This document shows, piece by piece, positions 36,197 through 47,600 of a stretch of 64,000 nucleotides of DNA (position 1 is the stretch's first letter; every line of letters starts with the position of its first letter). This stretch comes from Anaeramoeba flamelloides (lineage: Eukaryota; Metamonada; Anaeramoebidae). The stretch lies in the NCBI GenBank assembly GCA_027625915.1, contig JANTQA010000047.1, forward strand, positions 6,510,001 through 6,574,000, read 5' to 3'. Below the pieces are notes generated by a model. That model was not told where the DNA came from and made no database searches. It saw only the letters and a list, made by a program, of their open reading frames with translations. The position numbers and the translations under genes were made by a program.

Positions 36197-36387
36197 TTAT
36201 TATAAAATTTGGGATTATATTGGATTTTCAATATAATTTTCAAGAATTCAAGATAATTATTAAAATTTTTTTAATGAGGTGTAAAGAAAAAAAATTTTTT
36301 TTTAAAAAAAAAAAAAATCACGTTTAATTTATAATTAATCGAAAAAATTTTTAGAAACTTATTTAAAATAATTTGGTTCAAAACAAA

Positions 36388-37797
36388 TTACTTTTTTTTT
36401 TTTTTCATGTTGCTATTCATAAATCCCGTGATTGAAATAGCGTCGCCCAATCCAACTGTTTTAATTGGTATTTTACAGGGTGCCACGGGCGCCCAGAAGA
36501 ATTTAATATTTTGCATATCAAAGTCTCTAATTATTCCATCGTTGTTCCAATTAACTTGGTCTAATTTCCAAGATCGTTCGTTAAATTCTAACTTTTCTGT
36601 GGCAAAGTTTTCCATTTGAATGGCATTTTTTATGGTAAATCCAGACGCCTGGATTGAGGCCTGTAAAGAACCGGCTGCAACTGCGTTATATGAGTCTTCC
36701 CAAATTTCAGGTTTTTGGCCGACCATGTGATAGCCCAAGCAATGGAAATGGATCCTTGACAATTTGGTATTTTCAAACTTGGAAAAAAGGTCATAGATCA
36801 CTTGGGAAACCAATTTAATTGGGGGCGATGGGTTTCGTATTGCTTCTATTTCTTCATTCGAGTATTTGTCCAACGAAATCGCAATTGAAGAGAGTTCTTG
36901 TTCATTGATGCCCAAGGAGTCTATTAACGGAAGCACTCTATTGACAATTTTTTTCAAGAATTCAAAATTGGCAATTGAGGCGAATTCAAAATGCAAGGGG
37001 ATCTCTGGATCTAGGGCTTTGATATTGTCTGCAAATTGATCGACCAATTGCAACCGGTCTTGCTTTTCGAGCCCATCGCCTAAATGGACGCCGGTGACGA
37101 CAATGTCTGTTGGCTGGTAGGAGGTCAGTTGGCTATTAAAGAGCTTCATTGTTTTCATTTTGGCATTGAAGTAGTCATTCGAAATAATGAACCTGTTGGT
37201 TCTGCCCGCGGTCAGCCCTCCAAAGCTCGAGCCCTCCTTGTATTCCAGGATTAAATGGATTTGATCGCTATTTTCGCCAAATTCAATGCCGTTTTCAAGA
37301 TACCACTTTTCGAGCTTTTGTTGGTTCTCTTTCTTCGCCTCTTCCTCAAGAAACTTGCACTTTGGGAATTCCACCTTCTGGTGAATCAATTTCTCCAAAA
37401 TTGGTCCCTTTATGCCTGCCAGGAGTACCGGCGTCCCGTTTTCGCACAACAGATTTGCCATGAGCCCCGCGTTGCCCCCTAACAGGAATTCGTGATCAAT
37501 GTTCTCAATGAAAAATGTTGTCAATTTCTTGTACAGTGTCGAGTCTGTTACAAACCTTTCTGCAGCTCTTCCATCTTTGAAATGGTATTTAAAAACAGAG
37601 ATCAGCTCTTCAATCGTCGTTATCTCTTTGCAATCCTTTGCCTCGAGCGTTGAAATGTCCAGGTTATTTAATTCAATGTACTTGTTGAAAAAATCAACAG
37701 CAGGCAAGACAACATCAATGTTGACATTGTATCCAATTGCAAATCGTTTCGAGTTCGTGTTGTTATTTTCAATTTCTTTTAAAAGTCTTGTCCACAC
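36388..37797 (-). CDS. ADPGK: ADP-dependent glucokinase, 5' end unresolved
   Basis: 469 codons of a ribokinase-fold ADP-dependent sugar kinase. Family landmarks are FAIGYNVNIDVVLPAVDFF near the start, LLGGNAGLMANLLCENGTPV, DIVVTGVHLGD, the metal-binding LHFEFASIAN segment, RIHFHCLGYHMV and the C-terminal catalytic GLGDAIS, whose Asp is the general base. The enzyme phosphorylates glucose using ADP and produces AMP, saving ATP in low-oxygen glycolysis; this is known for animal and archaeal members. Length is normal for the family. The frame has no usable ATG before the conserved domain: the first listed codon is GTG, and the open frame continues upstream to a TAA near 37890 without ATG. A tiny 5' exon is therefore likely, with candidate AG acceptors at the CACAAAG, CCCAAAG and GAACAAG just before the domain. 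No signal peptide can be judged. Confidence 0.92.
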   Translation of the reverse strand: MWTRLLKEIENNNTNSKRFAIGYNVNIDVVLPAVDFFNKYIELNNLDISTLEAKDCKEITTIEELISVFKYHFKDGRAAERFVTDSTLYKKLTTFFIENIDHEFLLGGNAGLMANLLCENGTPVLLAGIKGPILEKLIHQKVEFPKCKFLEEEAKKENQQKLEKWYLENGIEFGENSDQIHLILEYKEGSSFGGLTAGRTNRFIISNDYFNAKMKTMKLFNSQLTSYQPTDIVVTGVHLGDGLEKQDRLQLVDQFADNIKALDPEIPLHFEFASIANFEFLKKIVNRVLPLIDSLGINEQELSSIAISLDKYSNEEIEAIRNPSPPIKLVSQVIYDLFSKFENTKLSRIHFHCLGYHMVGQKPEIWEDSYNAVAAGSLQASIQASGFTIKNAIQMENFATEKLEFNERSWKLDQVNWNNDGIIRDFDMQNIKFFWAPVAPCKIPIKTVGLGDAISITGFMNSNMKKKKK

Positions 37798-39594
37798 TTG
37801 TTCGACTTTGGGAATGTTTTTTGATACACTTTGTGATGGGGTTTTTTTTTGTTTTTTTTTTTTATTTTGTTTTGTTATGATTTTAATTGGTTAGTTTTAG
37901 AAAAATATTGAAAAATATTTTAATAACAAATTTAAAAGTTATTTTTTTTGGAAACCAAGGTTTTGTTAAGGGTAAAAATAAAAATAAAAATAAAAAAAAA
38001 AAAGAATAAAGTAAAATTCATTAAGTGGTTAGCTTGATGAATAATTTTTGATTGGGAAACATTTAGTACCTCATGTTAAATTAATGAAAGTAAATTGGTA
38101 AACTTGTAAAAAAGTGAAGAAGGTTCAATTGTTTGGAAGAAGTTTAAAGAACTTTAAAGGAAATTTTTTTTAAATAAAAAAACAAAAAAAAAAGAAAATG
38201 AAAAATTATCTATTAGTTCTTTGGATATTTGTAGAAAGTTAATTTTTCAAAGAAACAAAATCAGGGTTTAGATATTTGGAATTTTGAATTTTTTCGAGAA
38301 AAAGGTTTTTGGTGATACTTTGTAAAATGAAGATCCAAACAAGAATCTTTTTGTTAGTCGTTTTAGTGAGAACAAGATTTTAAAGAGAGAGCCTGTCCAT
38401 AAAAAGGTTTGTAATTGAGCAAATGTTGCGTTCCAAAATTTCGATAGAATTTTTGGGTTGTTTTTTTCTTCTTTTTGGAAATATTGTTACTTGATTTTTC
38501 AAGAGTTTTGTAAATTTTTTTGTTTTTGTCAGTTAACTCAAAAAACGGAAAAGCGTGTAAGAAGAGTCGCCAAGTCTTTTTCTGATAAAAATACTAATTG
38601 CGTAGGGAACTGGGAAAGGGCTTTTTTGTAAAACATAAATCAGAAGAATTGTGTATGTTTAAGAAAGTGCCATTATCAATCACATTGAAGAATTTTATAA
38701 CAGTTATAATCATTTTCAAACAACAAAAACAAAAATTTGCAAAAGTTCCATAAACTGGTACTCTTTCAGTTTTTGGAACTTCCGAGACCTTTTAGTTTTC
38801 ACTTTTTGCAAACAACTGAATTATTCCATTCAATTTTTTGAAGAAGAAAGGGGCTTTCCGAAATTTTCATTTACCCGTCACCAATTTGTTTTCTAAAAAC
38901 ACACCAAGACCTTCAATTCGAAACAATTTCATCGAAAATTGTTACAGTGATCAAAATAATGCGTGCACAACGACTATAATCCATGTTTAAAAATATTATC
39001 CGTGCTTTTTTTTATTCTTGTACCAATGTAACATCCAATCTACTACCAAATAGTATACCCGAGCCCAAATCAATTTTTAAAGTAAAGGTCTGATTATTTT
39101 CAGTAAAATTTAAATTATTCATGCAAATAGTTGAAAATTTTCCATAATATTCTCAATTTTTACAAAATTTTTTTGTATTTTTTTGATTGATTAAAATTTT
39201 ACTGAAAATTTACTCTATTTTAAGAGATAAATTTTGCAATTTGATCCTTTATTTTTAGAATTTCTTTTTATATAATAGAACTTTAAGAAATCAACACCAT
39301 ATTTGTTTAGGTTTTATTATCAGTTTCTTTGATTGGTCAATTTATAGGTCTTCTATAACAAAAAAAACACGCTTTTTATTTTGAAACACGCATTAAATTT
39401 TTTTGCACGCTTTATTTTGACTACAATAATTTATAATTTTTAAAAGGGAAACAATTTACTTTTCTTTTTTGAATTACTTTCAAGTATCCTTCTAAATTCA
39501 GGATCCAATTTTCTTTTGAGAGTATGTCTCGAGAAATTTTGGTTGAAACTTTAAATTCTGAAGGAATCAAATCTTTTGATATACTACAGCCGTT

Positions 39595-39716
39595 TCAACT
39601 CAGGTGTGAATCACACTCATTCGTTGAATGGTCGGGAAACATTTTAAATTGACTTGGAAGGTTTCCCAACCATTCAACGAATGAGTGCGATTCACACCTG
39701 AGTTGAAACAGCTGTA
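39595..39716. mobile_element. TA-flanked palindromic MITE, CAGC-ended
   Basis: Two 50-base arms pair almost perfectly. The left begins TACAGCCGTTTCAACTCAGG and the right ends CCTGAGTTGAAACAGCTGTA. The loop is about 20 bases. Termini and TA flanks suggest a Tc1/mariner-type non-autonomous element unrelated in sequence to the seven-copy family. Very low arm divergence suggests a recent insertion. Confidence 0.7.
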
Positions 39717-41224
39717 TTATTTTCCAATTGAAAAATGTAAAATTTTTAGTTCAAATCCCAAAATATTTTTCAAGAGTATACGTTGAAGAAAATCCAAAGA
39801 TCTTTAAAACATCCTTTAGAAATGATATTTTTAGACAACAAACTAAACTTCCTGAGTTAACTCTAAGACAAAATATTTTTACTCTGCTAATTTGGTTGTA
39901 ACAGTAATAATTAAGATTCATTTGGAACTTGAAATAAAAATTTTCATTTATTAATTGGAAAATAACAGTATTTACAAAATATTTTTGGTGTAAATTTCTT
40001 TTAAAAAGGAATTGGAACTATTTAGTATGGTTCCAATTTGATTTAAAGCTGTACTAGTATTTGCGAAATACTATTTGTTGCAAAATAAATGGAACAAAAT
40101 TTTCATTCAGCTTTCCAAAAAAGATTTTAAAAATCATGTAACATTTCGAATTATTAATACTTAAAACCATAAATTATTAATTTACCTTTGGGAATTGGGG
40201 ACTTTTGATGATTTATTTATGTTCTTGGGAATGTGATTATTTTGAAAAGCTGAATGAAAATTTGGATCCTTTTATTTTACAATTAGCAGTAAATATGGGA
40301 AAAAATTTTCACTTTTATTTTACTGTTTTTTTCTTTTACAAAAAAAGGTTTTCAAGCAATGAAGTTGTAATCTGTGATTTCAGTCTCCATTTAAAAAAAG
40401 GAAATTGAAAATAATTATAAATTTCTTCCCCTTTAGTATGTGAATGTCAGTAAAAGGAAATGAGATGAAATATTATCTCAAATATATTTAGAAAGTCCTT
40501 AATTTGAAATAAATTGTTGGTTTTCAATTACAAAAGTGATTTAGGTTGTGTTTTTCATTTTTTCTTTTTAACTCAAGTCAAAATTTTGATCAGCTTAGTG
40601 ATAAATTTCGGAAATAAGTATTTATTCAATTTTCCTTTAAAAAAAGTTTTTTATTTACAAAATTTGTTAGATCAATATCTTTTTCAATTAATTAGCTTTA
40701 AAGCGACGAAGAAACAATAAGCCCAATTAAGGAGTTGATTTGTTTGGTTATTTCTCAAAGAAATAAAAAAACTGAAGGATGATTAATGGTAGGTATTTTC
40801 AAAAAGATAAAAAACTTTTCGTTATTGTAATTATGTCACCAAGTTTTTGAATAAGATTGTTTAAAGCTTTTTAAGAAGGCTTTTTACAAGTATTAAGTTT
40901 TTTGCTTTTTAAAGATTACTTTTTACCTTCGATTTTTTTTTTTGGTAAGAAAGAAAAGGTAATCACAATAAACCCAAAGGCAAACATAAAAAAAAAAAAA
41001 AAAAAAGATTTGGGTACTTAACATTGATAAAGAAGTAAATAAATGAGTTTTTTGATCTTTTGTAAACTTTAAAAAAGCAAAATTTTATTTTTTATACTTT
41101 TTACCTTTTCCAAATTTCTCTTTTTAAGTTGTTTGGGTTCCTCCTCTTTTTGTTTTTTTAGGTGCTTGGAGAGGTTCAAGGAATAAAAAATCATTATAAG
41201 AATTGGTGGACTTGGTCATGACTA

Positions 41225-41460
41225 ACCTAACCAAACTTGTTAATGATCAGATCTAAAATGAATTGAGCTGGACTTATGCAACTGTCGAGAACTGAATCCA
41301 ACGAATGCGATCTGAAGCCAATCAAAGTGAACCGAATTGGACTTTCCGTACAATCTGTCGAGTCGTTACCTGGACTGGGTTTTTGCTGTCGAGTCGGTAT
41401 TTTGTACTGGGATTTTGCGAAAACAAGATTTGGGAAACTTGCAAAAAAAAAAAAAAAAAA
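41225..41460 (+). repeat. GC-balanced, A-tailed insert, possible SINE-like retroposon
   Basis: About 210 bases with far higher GC than the flanks, ending in an uninterrupted run of about 18 A. It contains a diverged internal duplication: CTGTCGAGTCG, then TACCTGGACTGGG, and again CTGTCGAGTCGG, then TTTTGTACTGGG. Overlapping short frames on both strands give no recognisable protein. The composition plus A-tail suggests a retroposed RNA. I could not identify the parent RNA, and target duplications are not clear. Confidence 0.35.
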
Positions 41461-41510
41461 AGCAACTCCATTCTGTAAAACCAAATCTTATTCTTAAAAC
41501 CTTAGCACTT

Positions 41511-42466
41511 TATAGAATCAAACCATCTATAAAGTTTCTAAAAAACTTAATAAAGTAACCTATTTCATTTGATCTATAGTTGTTCAAATATTTAGATCTC
41601 TTTATTAAAACAAATTGAAAATATTGATCATTTTTTATGGGTCTATCCTTCCTATGAAAAAGATAGATTAATATTTCAAAACAAATTAAAAAAAAAAAAA
41701 ATCTTAATGAATTAATTTCAAATCATAACAGTTTGAAACTATTTTCATTAAATAATAATCGTGAAATCTATGATTTTACGCTTAAATTTCTTTTTGGGAA
41801 TTTAAGTAAAAGGGTATCCAGAGTGTAATTTACACTTCTTCAACAATAAAAAAAAAAAAAAAAGCAAAATTTTTGCTTTTGGATGTATTGCGTTTGTAGT
41901 TTTTGTTTGTTTCTTTTTCACAAAATTTTGATACACTTTCTTGAGGTTGTCAAATAAACAATAAGAAATCAAAAAAAAAAAAAAAAATGAATTTATTTTT
42001 CAATTTTCTAATTTACTTCAATTTCAATCAAGGTTTTTTCAAAGAATGTTGCCAATACACCAATTCAGAACATTTAAAAAATAGATCAGAAAAAAATTAA
42101 AGCAAAAAAATTGTAATTTTTTTTTTATTGTTGAAGAAGTATAAATTACACTCTAGTTGCCCTTAGACTTCAATCCCCTTTCAGAAATTTAAGTGTAAAA
42201 TCAGAGATTTCACGATTATTAATTAATGAAAATAGTTTCAAACTGTTATGATTTGAAATTAATTCATAAAGATTTTTTTTTTTTAATTTGTTATGAAATA
42301 TTTATCTATCTTTTTCATAGGAAGGAAAGACCCATAAAAAATGATCAATATTTTCTATAATTTCTTGTTTTAATAAAGAGATCTAAATATTCGAACAACT
42401 ATAGATCAAATGAAATAGGTTACTTTATGAAGTTTTTTAGAACTTTTTCGATGGGTTGAATCTATA
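41511..42466. mobile_element. Foldback element with arms of about 340 bases
   Basis: Left arm 41511-41850 and right arm 42122-42466 are inverted copies at roughly 85-90 percent by eye. Shared words include AACCTATTTCATTTGATCTA, AAATGATCAATATTTTC(TA) and GAAGAAGT..AAATTACACTCT. The 270-base spacer is A/T-rich and non-coding. Arm fragments occur alone at 23178-23275 and 46339-46432, so the sequence is a dispersed family. Confidence 0.75.
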
Positions 42467-42904
42467 AATTAAAAAAATTGTTATTTTAAGGGAGTAGTAT
42501 TTTTTAAAATAAAATGAAATCTAGTCAAGATCTGAGAAAAAATTTTTTTGTAATTTGTATTTTGGCTTCTGAGAAGGATGTTCAAACTTCATTTAAACAA
42601 TTTCTACATTTGAAAATAAATTTTGAAATTCAAAATTTATTTGTTTCCAATATAAAACGAAAAAAAGTAGCATATTATTTTTATTAACAGTTAAGTTAAT
42701 TCTCAAAAAAGGTAAAAACATTTTTTCTCGGTTTATGTTGGAAAGTCTTGATTTTGAAAGAAATTTTTTATATTTTTTGTGATTATTTATTATGATTAAT
42801 CTTTCAAGTCCAATCTCAGTAAATAAAACTAATTGTGGTTATTGGTGATTATATAAATGAAAATTTGATTGAAGTTAAACAAAACTTTATCAATGAAATT
42901 TCGA

Positions 42905-43470
42905 ACTAAACCACATTCCAAAAATTTGGACAGTCCCAAAATCAAAAATAGGCTAAATAAACCCCACTTTATTTTATTTTACCAAATGTTAATATAAAAC
43001 CACATTTAAGTTAGCAAATATTAATGTTTTTATACCTAATCCTTTTTATCCAAATTAAAGAAAAAAATATAAAATTAAAAAAAAAATTCTAGCTGTTTCC
43101 AAAATAATATAACGAGCGGAACAAAAGATTTATTTGTAAAATTGTATCAAATTCTATTAACAATTATTGGGTAATTAAAGGGTTAAATACTATCAACTAA
43201 TTTTATTTAGGTTTTTCAAAACAGAAGAAACTAACTTTAGACGAATATCAGCTGTTCGAAAAAAAAGTATCGATCATATGAAATATGTTACATTAACTCA
43301 AAAAAAAAAAAGAAAATAAAAAATGTAAAGATCAAAAAATGATTTTCAAAAATTTCAAAAATCAAAATTATTTCCAATTTGAATGAAATCATATTATTAT
43401 GATGGATCTTAACTGTTTTTACTGTTTTAAAAATTTTGAAATTTTGATTAAAATTTGAAAATTTTATAAA
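42905..43470 (+). repeat. Dispersed repeat, copy 2 of 2
   Basis: Partner of 31766-32300, same strand and order of landmarks. It is followed directly by the LINE remnant on the same strand. Confidence 0.5.
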
Positions 43471-43589
43471 TATAAGAATCAAAGACAACCCCCACCAAAA
43501 AAATAAAAATATTTCCAATAATATCATAAAAATAAGAGATGATTACTGAAAAATAGTTTTTTTTGGAAATAAAAATATAATTTTTTTCA

Positions 43590-44215
43590 AGAATTTGGAA
43601 TCAATCCAAATATTAAAGAAACCTTAAAAAAATACCTAATCAGAAATAAAATATTGAGTAATTTGGTTAGATAAAGAACAACATTTACAAAAAAAACTTT
43701 GAAAAAGTAAAAGATAGTTTTAAAAAAAATTTTTTAATTTTTAACTAAAAACATTTGGCCAATGGAGTAAAATTAAAAATTACTAAATCAAATAACATAA
43801 ATCAATTTTTTTATTGATGGACTATATTTAATTGGACTCTAATATAATTAGAGGGGGTAGGTGTTTAGATAAATAAAAATGTAACAAAAAATTAAAAAAT
43901 AAACCCACTTTCTAAGAATAATTTATAAAACTGAAGCAAAAATCAACAAAGTCAAAATTTCAATTTATAAAATAAGCTTTTAACTCTAAAAGAAATGATA
44001 AACTTCTAGGTGTAAAAAAAAAATATCAAAAAAACTAAAATATTCAAAAACAGATAATGAAAATATTAATTGAGAAAATAGAATACTTGAGATTACTAAA
44101 TGCAAATTCTAATCAATTTAGAGAAAATTTAATAACCAATATCCCAGGATGGAAAGTTCAAGAATATTTAAAAAACATTAAATTTAATAATAATATCAAT
44201 AAATGACCTTGTTTT
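43590..44215 (+). mobile_element. LINE remnant 2, reverse transcriptase C-terminal region
   Basis: Decayed copy of the same LINE as 49757-50913. Frames with stops and shifts still give QEFGINPNIKETLKK, HLANGVKLKI, RIIYKTEAKINKVKISIYK and SNQFRENLITNIPGWKVQEY, matching in order KEFGMNPNTKKTLK, NLANGVKLQM, RIIYKTEAKIDQVRISIYK and LNQFRVNLIINSYGWKVKNI of remnant 1. It covers the thumb and post-polymerase part only. Confidence 0.75.
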
Positions 44216-44657
44216 AAACAGTCAGGTTTTCTTAGGAGAGGAGCGGTCTTTATTCTATTAAGCTATTAATGGTTGGAATAAATAGAAAACAAACTCAAAA
44301 ATTAATGTCGATTTTTTTTTTAATTCAAAAAAATACAATAAAATCATAGATTTTTTATTTTTTCTTTTGAATTCTGTAAAACTGAAATGCTGGAAGAGGA
44401 TTTCAACCCCCACACCCACCCCCACACCCACTTCGAAATAAAAATAAAGATAAAGATAAAAAACAAAATTATCATTTATTGATTTTTTACATAATTTTAA
44501 AAGGAGATCTTTTCAATTAACAAAAGTTTAAAATCTTCCCACATCCAAGAAAATTTTGTAAATAATCGTAAAAGTATAAATTTTTTTACAAAGGATTTAA
44601 CTGGTTCATTTTTTTTATTTTGTAAATGAAGAAAAGAAAATCAAATTCAGTCATGAT

Positions 44658-47600
44658 TTATTTTTTTTCATGTTTATTTAATTCGAAAGTTAAATTAGAC
44701 TCTTCGTTTAATTGATAATATTCTACCGCATCTGTTAATTCTTCAATAATTAATTCTGGGTCATCGTCAGCTGTGAATTCAATTTTATCAGTATACAGAT
44801 ATTTGAGAAATATTTCCAAGCTTTCAATGGATTTTCCAGAATAGTCTTTAATTTGATTTAGATTTTTTTCATTTTCATTTAAATTTTCAAATAATTCTCT
44901 AAATAAGCCAGATCTAGCCAATAAAATTATTTTATGAACTGGCATTTCTTCATATTCGTCATCATCATTTTCGTCATCGTCATCATCCTCATCCTCATCC
45001 TCATCCTCGTAATCATCTTCTTTTACCAAAAGATTAAAATCTTTTGAATCATCATCATTAAATAATTTCAAAAAATCATTTTTAAAATTTTGTTTTGGGG
45101 GATACACCAAATTACAGGCATCAAAGATCTGTTTCAAAGTTTTCGAACTAGACAGGCTATCATAATAAATCCATTTTAAGAATTCATTGATTGCTTCCTG
45201 TGAAAAGTTATTTTCATTTATTATTTTTTGAATTTCATCTAACTTTAAGCCACTTCTTAATTCAATTAAAATTTTGTGAACGGGAATTGAGGTTTCACTT
45301 TTTTCATTGTTTTGATTATTTTGGTTATTTGACACCAAGCAATTAATCTTTGAATCACAATATTTTTTTGATTCAAAAAATTTTTTAAAATCCTTTTTGA
45401 GAATGCTATTGTCACTCAAAAAGAGAAAAATTGAACGATATCCACAATTCATAGTGAATGAAGAAAGAAAATTAGAACCTTTTAAATCATGAAAATATTT
45501 AGGAAACCCGAGTGTATTTGATAGATCATAGTTGGTACGTAATATATTAGAGGGCATCATCCCAATTCCAAATAGTTTACCTTCTTCACTTAATAAAAAC
45601 ATATTCGATGAAGTTGAACAAATTTTTGCAATCTTGATATTTTTATAAATGGCAAGTTCCATAAAAGTTGTTGTACTATGTCTCTGTTGATTATTTACAA
45701 TTGTGCCACAATAATAGATTTTACCTTTATTTGTAAGTATTAATGTGTAATTAATAGATTGTTGAATATCCAAGATTTCTGAAGCACCCTTGATAGGAAT
45801 GTTTTGAAGAATTACCTTTGTTGGCCGGGTGATAGAAACGGCAGTGTTGCCTACACCCAATCTTTGTTTATTGTTTTGGCCACAAGCAAATAGCTCATCG
45901 TTTGTTGATATATAATACATATTATTTGAATCTTTCCCGGCAAATACTCTTTTTACATTTTTACAAAGTATATTAGGCATTCGTTTGTGTTCTTTTCCTC
46001 CGTTTCCTAACTCACCTGTAATTTTTATTTATTTATTTGTTTTTAGAAATATTTTTATTTTGATTGTATTTTTTTTATATTGTTTTTTTTTTTAAATTTT
46101 TTTTTAAAAGAAAATTAGAAAAGCATAAAAAAATTGTCAATTATTAGAGCCATTTGATTAATGTCTGTCAAAAAAGTTTTCAAAGGTATCACTAAATTAG
46201 TCAACTCACTTTAATTGAACTATTTTTAGTTATTTTATTGAAAAAAATTTTGATCACACATTTTGAAATCAACTTTATTATTTTTATATATTTTTAATTT
46301 TTTTTGGATATAATTTTTAAAATATTGTTATTATTATTATTATGGAACTAGTATAAATTAAACTCTAGATGTCCTTTTACTTTAATTTCCTTAAAGGGCA
46401 CTTAAGAGTATAATCATAGTTTCAATGATTGTTTACGGGGGAAAACATACCTCAAATTATTATTATGGTTTTAAAAGCAAAAATAAAAAATTGAAAAGAA
46501 AAAAGGAAAAAAAAACAAATAAAAAAAAAAAGAAATTTAAAAAGGGTTTATAAAAAGTAATTGGAAAAAATCATAAAAAAAAAACGAACAAAATGGTAAA
46601 TGCTATCATTTAATTAAGAATACTAAAAATCACAGCCACGGTAGTTTGGTTGGTTTAATTTAATTTGGGAATTGATCATGAATGTTCGTTTGGTGATCGT
46701 TGTTTAATTTTTGTAATTTTCTTTTTTTCTTTTAACTTTAAACCTTTGGTAATTTTTTGCCTTTATTTTTTCTTCTTTATTTTGAAGTTGCACATACTTT
46801 CAAGTTTCATTATCTCAGTATTAACCAATAACCACTTGATCTTTTTCCTAAACTAACTCTTTTTACCAATATATTGAAAATTCAGCCAGGTAAAAAAATG
46901 GAAAAAAATTAAAATTTTTAAAATAACTTGCCAAGATCAAATTTTTTAAAATTTTCCAAAAATTTAAAAAATCACAGTCATCAAACAAATTAATTAACTG
47001 TTCTGGAAAAAAAGTGAAACAAGGAAAAAAAGTTCATTATGGTTTTTAATTGGGGACCTTAAGGGACTAGTCTCTATTAATTTTTTTTTTTTTGAATAAT
47101 AACTAAATAAGGAATCCTTATCTTGAAATATGTTTAAAATTGAAAATAAACAGGTTTTTTCAATGTTAAAACTTTTAGTTCTTGTTTTTTTAAAATTTTA
47201 CAATTCTGTCAAAAAAAGTGACTTTTAAAAATTTTTTTTTAAAAAAATATCTTTGTCTGATGAGAATTTTTTGATTAATTATGGATTTTATTATTTTCTC
47301 AAAAATAATATTTATTCTCATTTTGAAAAACGAAAAAATAATTTAAAGCTAGTGAATATTTTCTCTTTCACTTCTGTTCATCCAACTTGACTCTATAAAG
47401 AACCCAATTTGTTTTATCAATAATTACTTTTTAAAAAAATAGTTCTTATTCTTTTCTTTGATTTTTTTTGAATCTGACAAAAACTTTTGGAATGATAATT
47501 TGGGAATACTTAAAAAAACTTCAAATTCAACAAAAACAAAAGAGTGTAAACTCAAAAAGTAGATTCATCGAGAAAAAGAATGGTACAAGAAAAGAAAGAA

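Larger units (their letters stand above)
31707..36387. other. Gene-poor interval with dispersed repeats
   Basis: About 4.7 kb. It holds a segment duplicated at 42.9-43.5 kb (31766-32300), the ATCGCGAT-rich element (32335-33575), foldback copy B (33792-34026), and an (AAT)n run at 36166-36193. Sequence at 34040-34440 is loosely similar to 3790-4200. No gene supported. Confidence 0.5.
37798..44657. other. Gene-poor interval with foldbacks, a GC-rich insert and a LINE relic
   Basis: About 6.9 kb without a live gene. It includes the palindromic element at 39595-39716, the GC-balanced stretch with an A-tail (41225-41460), the large foldback (41511-42466), the duplicated segment (42905-43470) and a LINE remnant (43590-44215). 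A C-rich CCCCCACACCC tract is at about 44408-44431. Confidence 0.5.

Noticed and set aside
40205-40720. Two short plus-strand frames
   Set aside because: No domain, no conserved partner and no context; likely chance.
44400-44435. C-rich CCCCCACACCC tract as a telomere-like repeat
   Set aside because: Only a few irregular units in an interior position.
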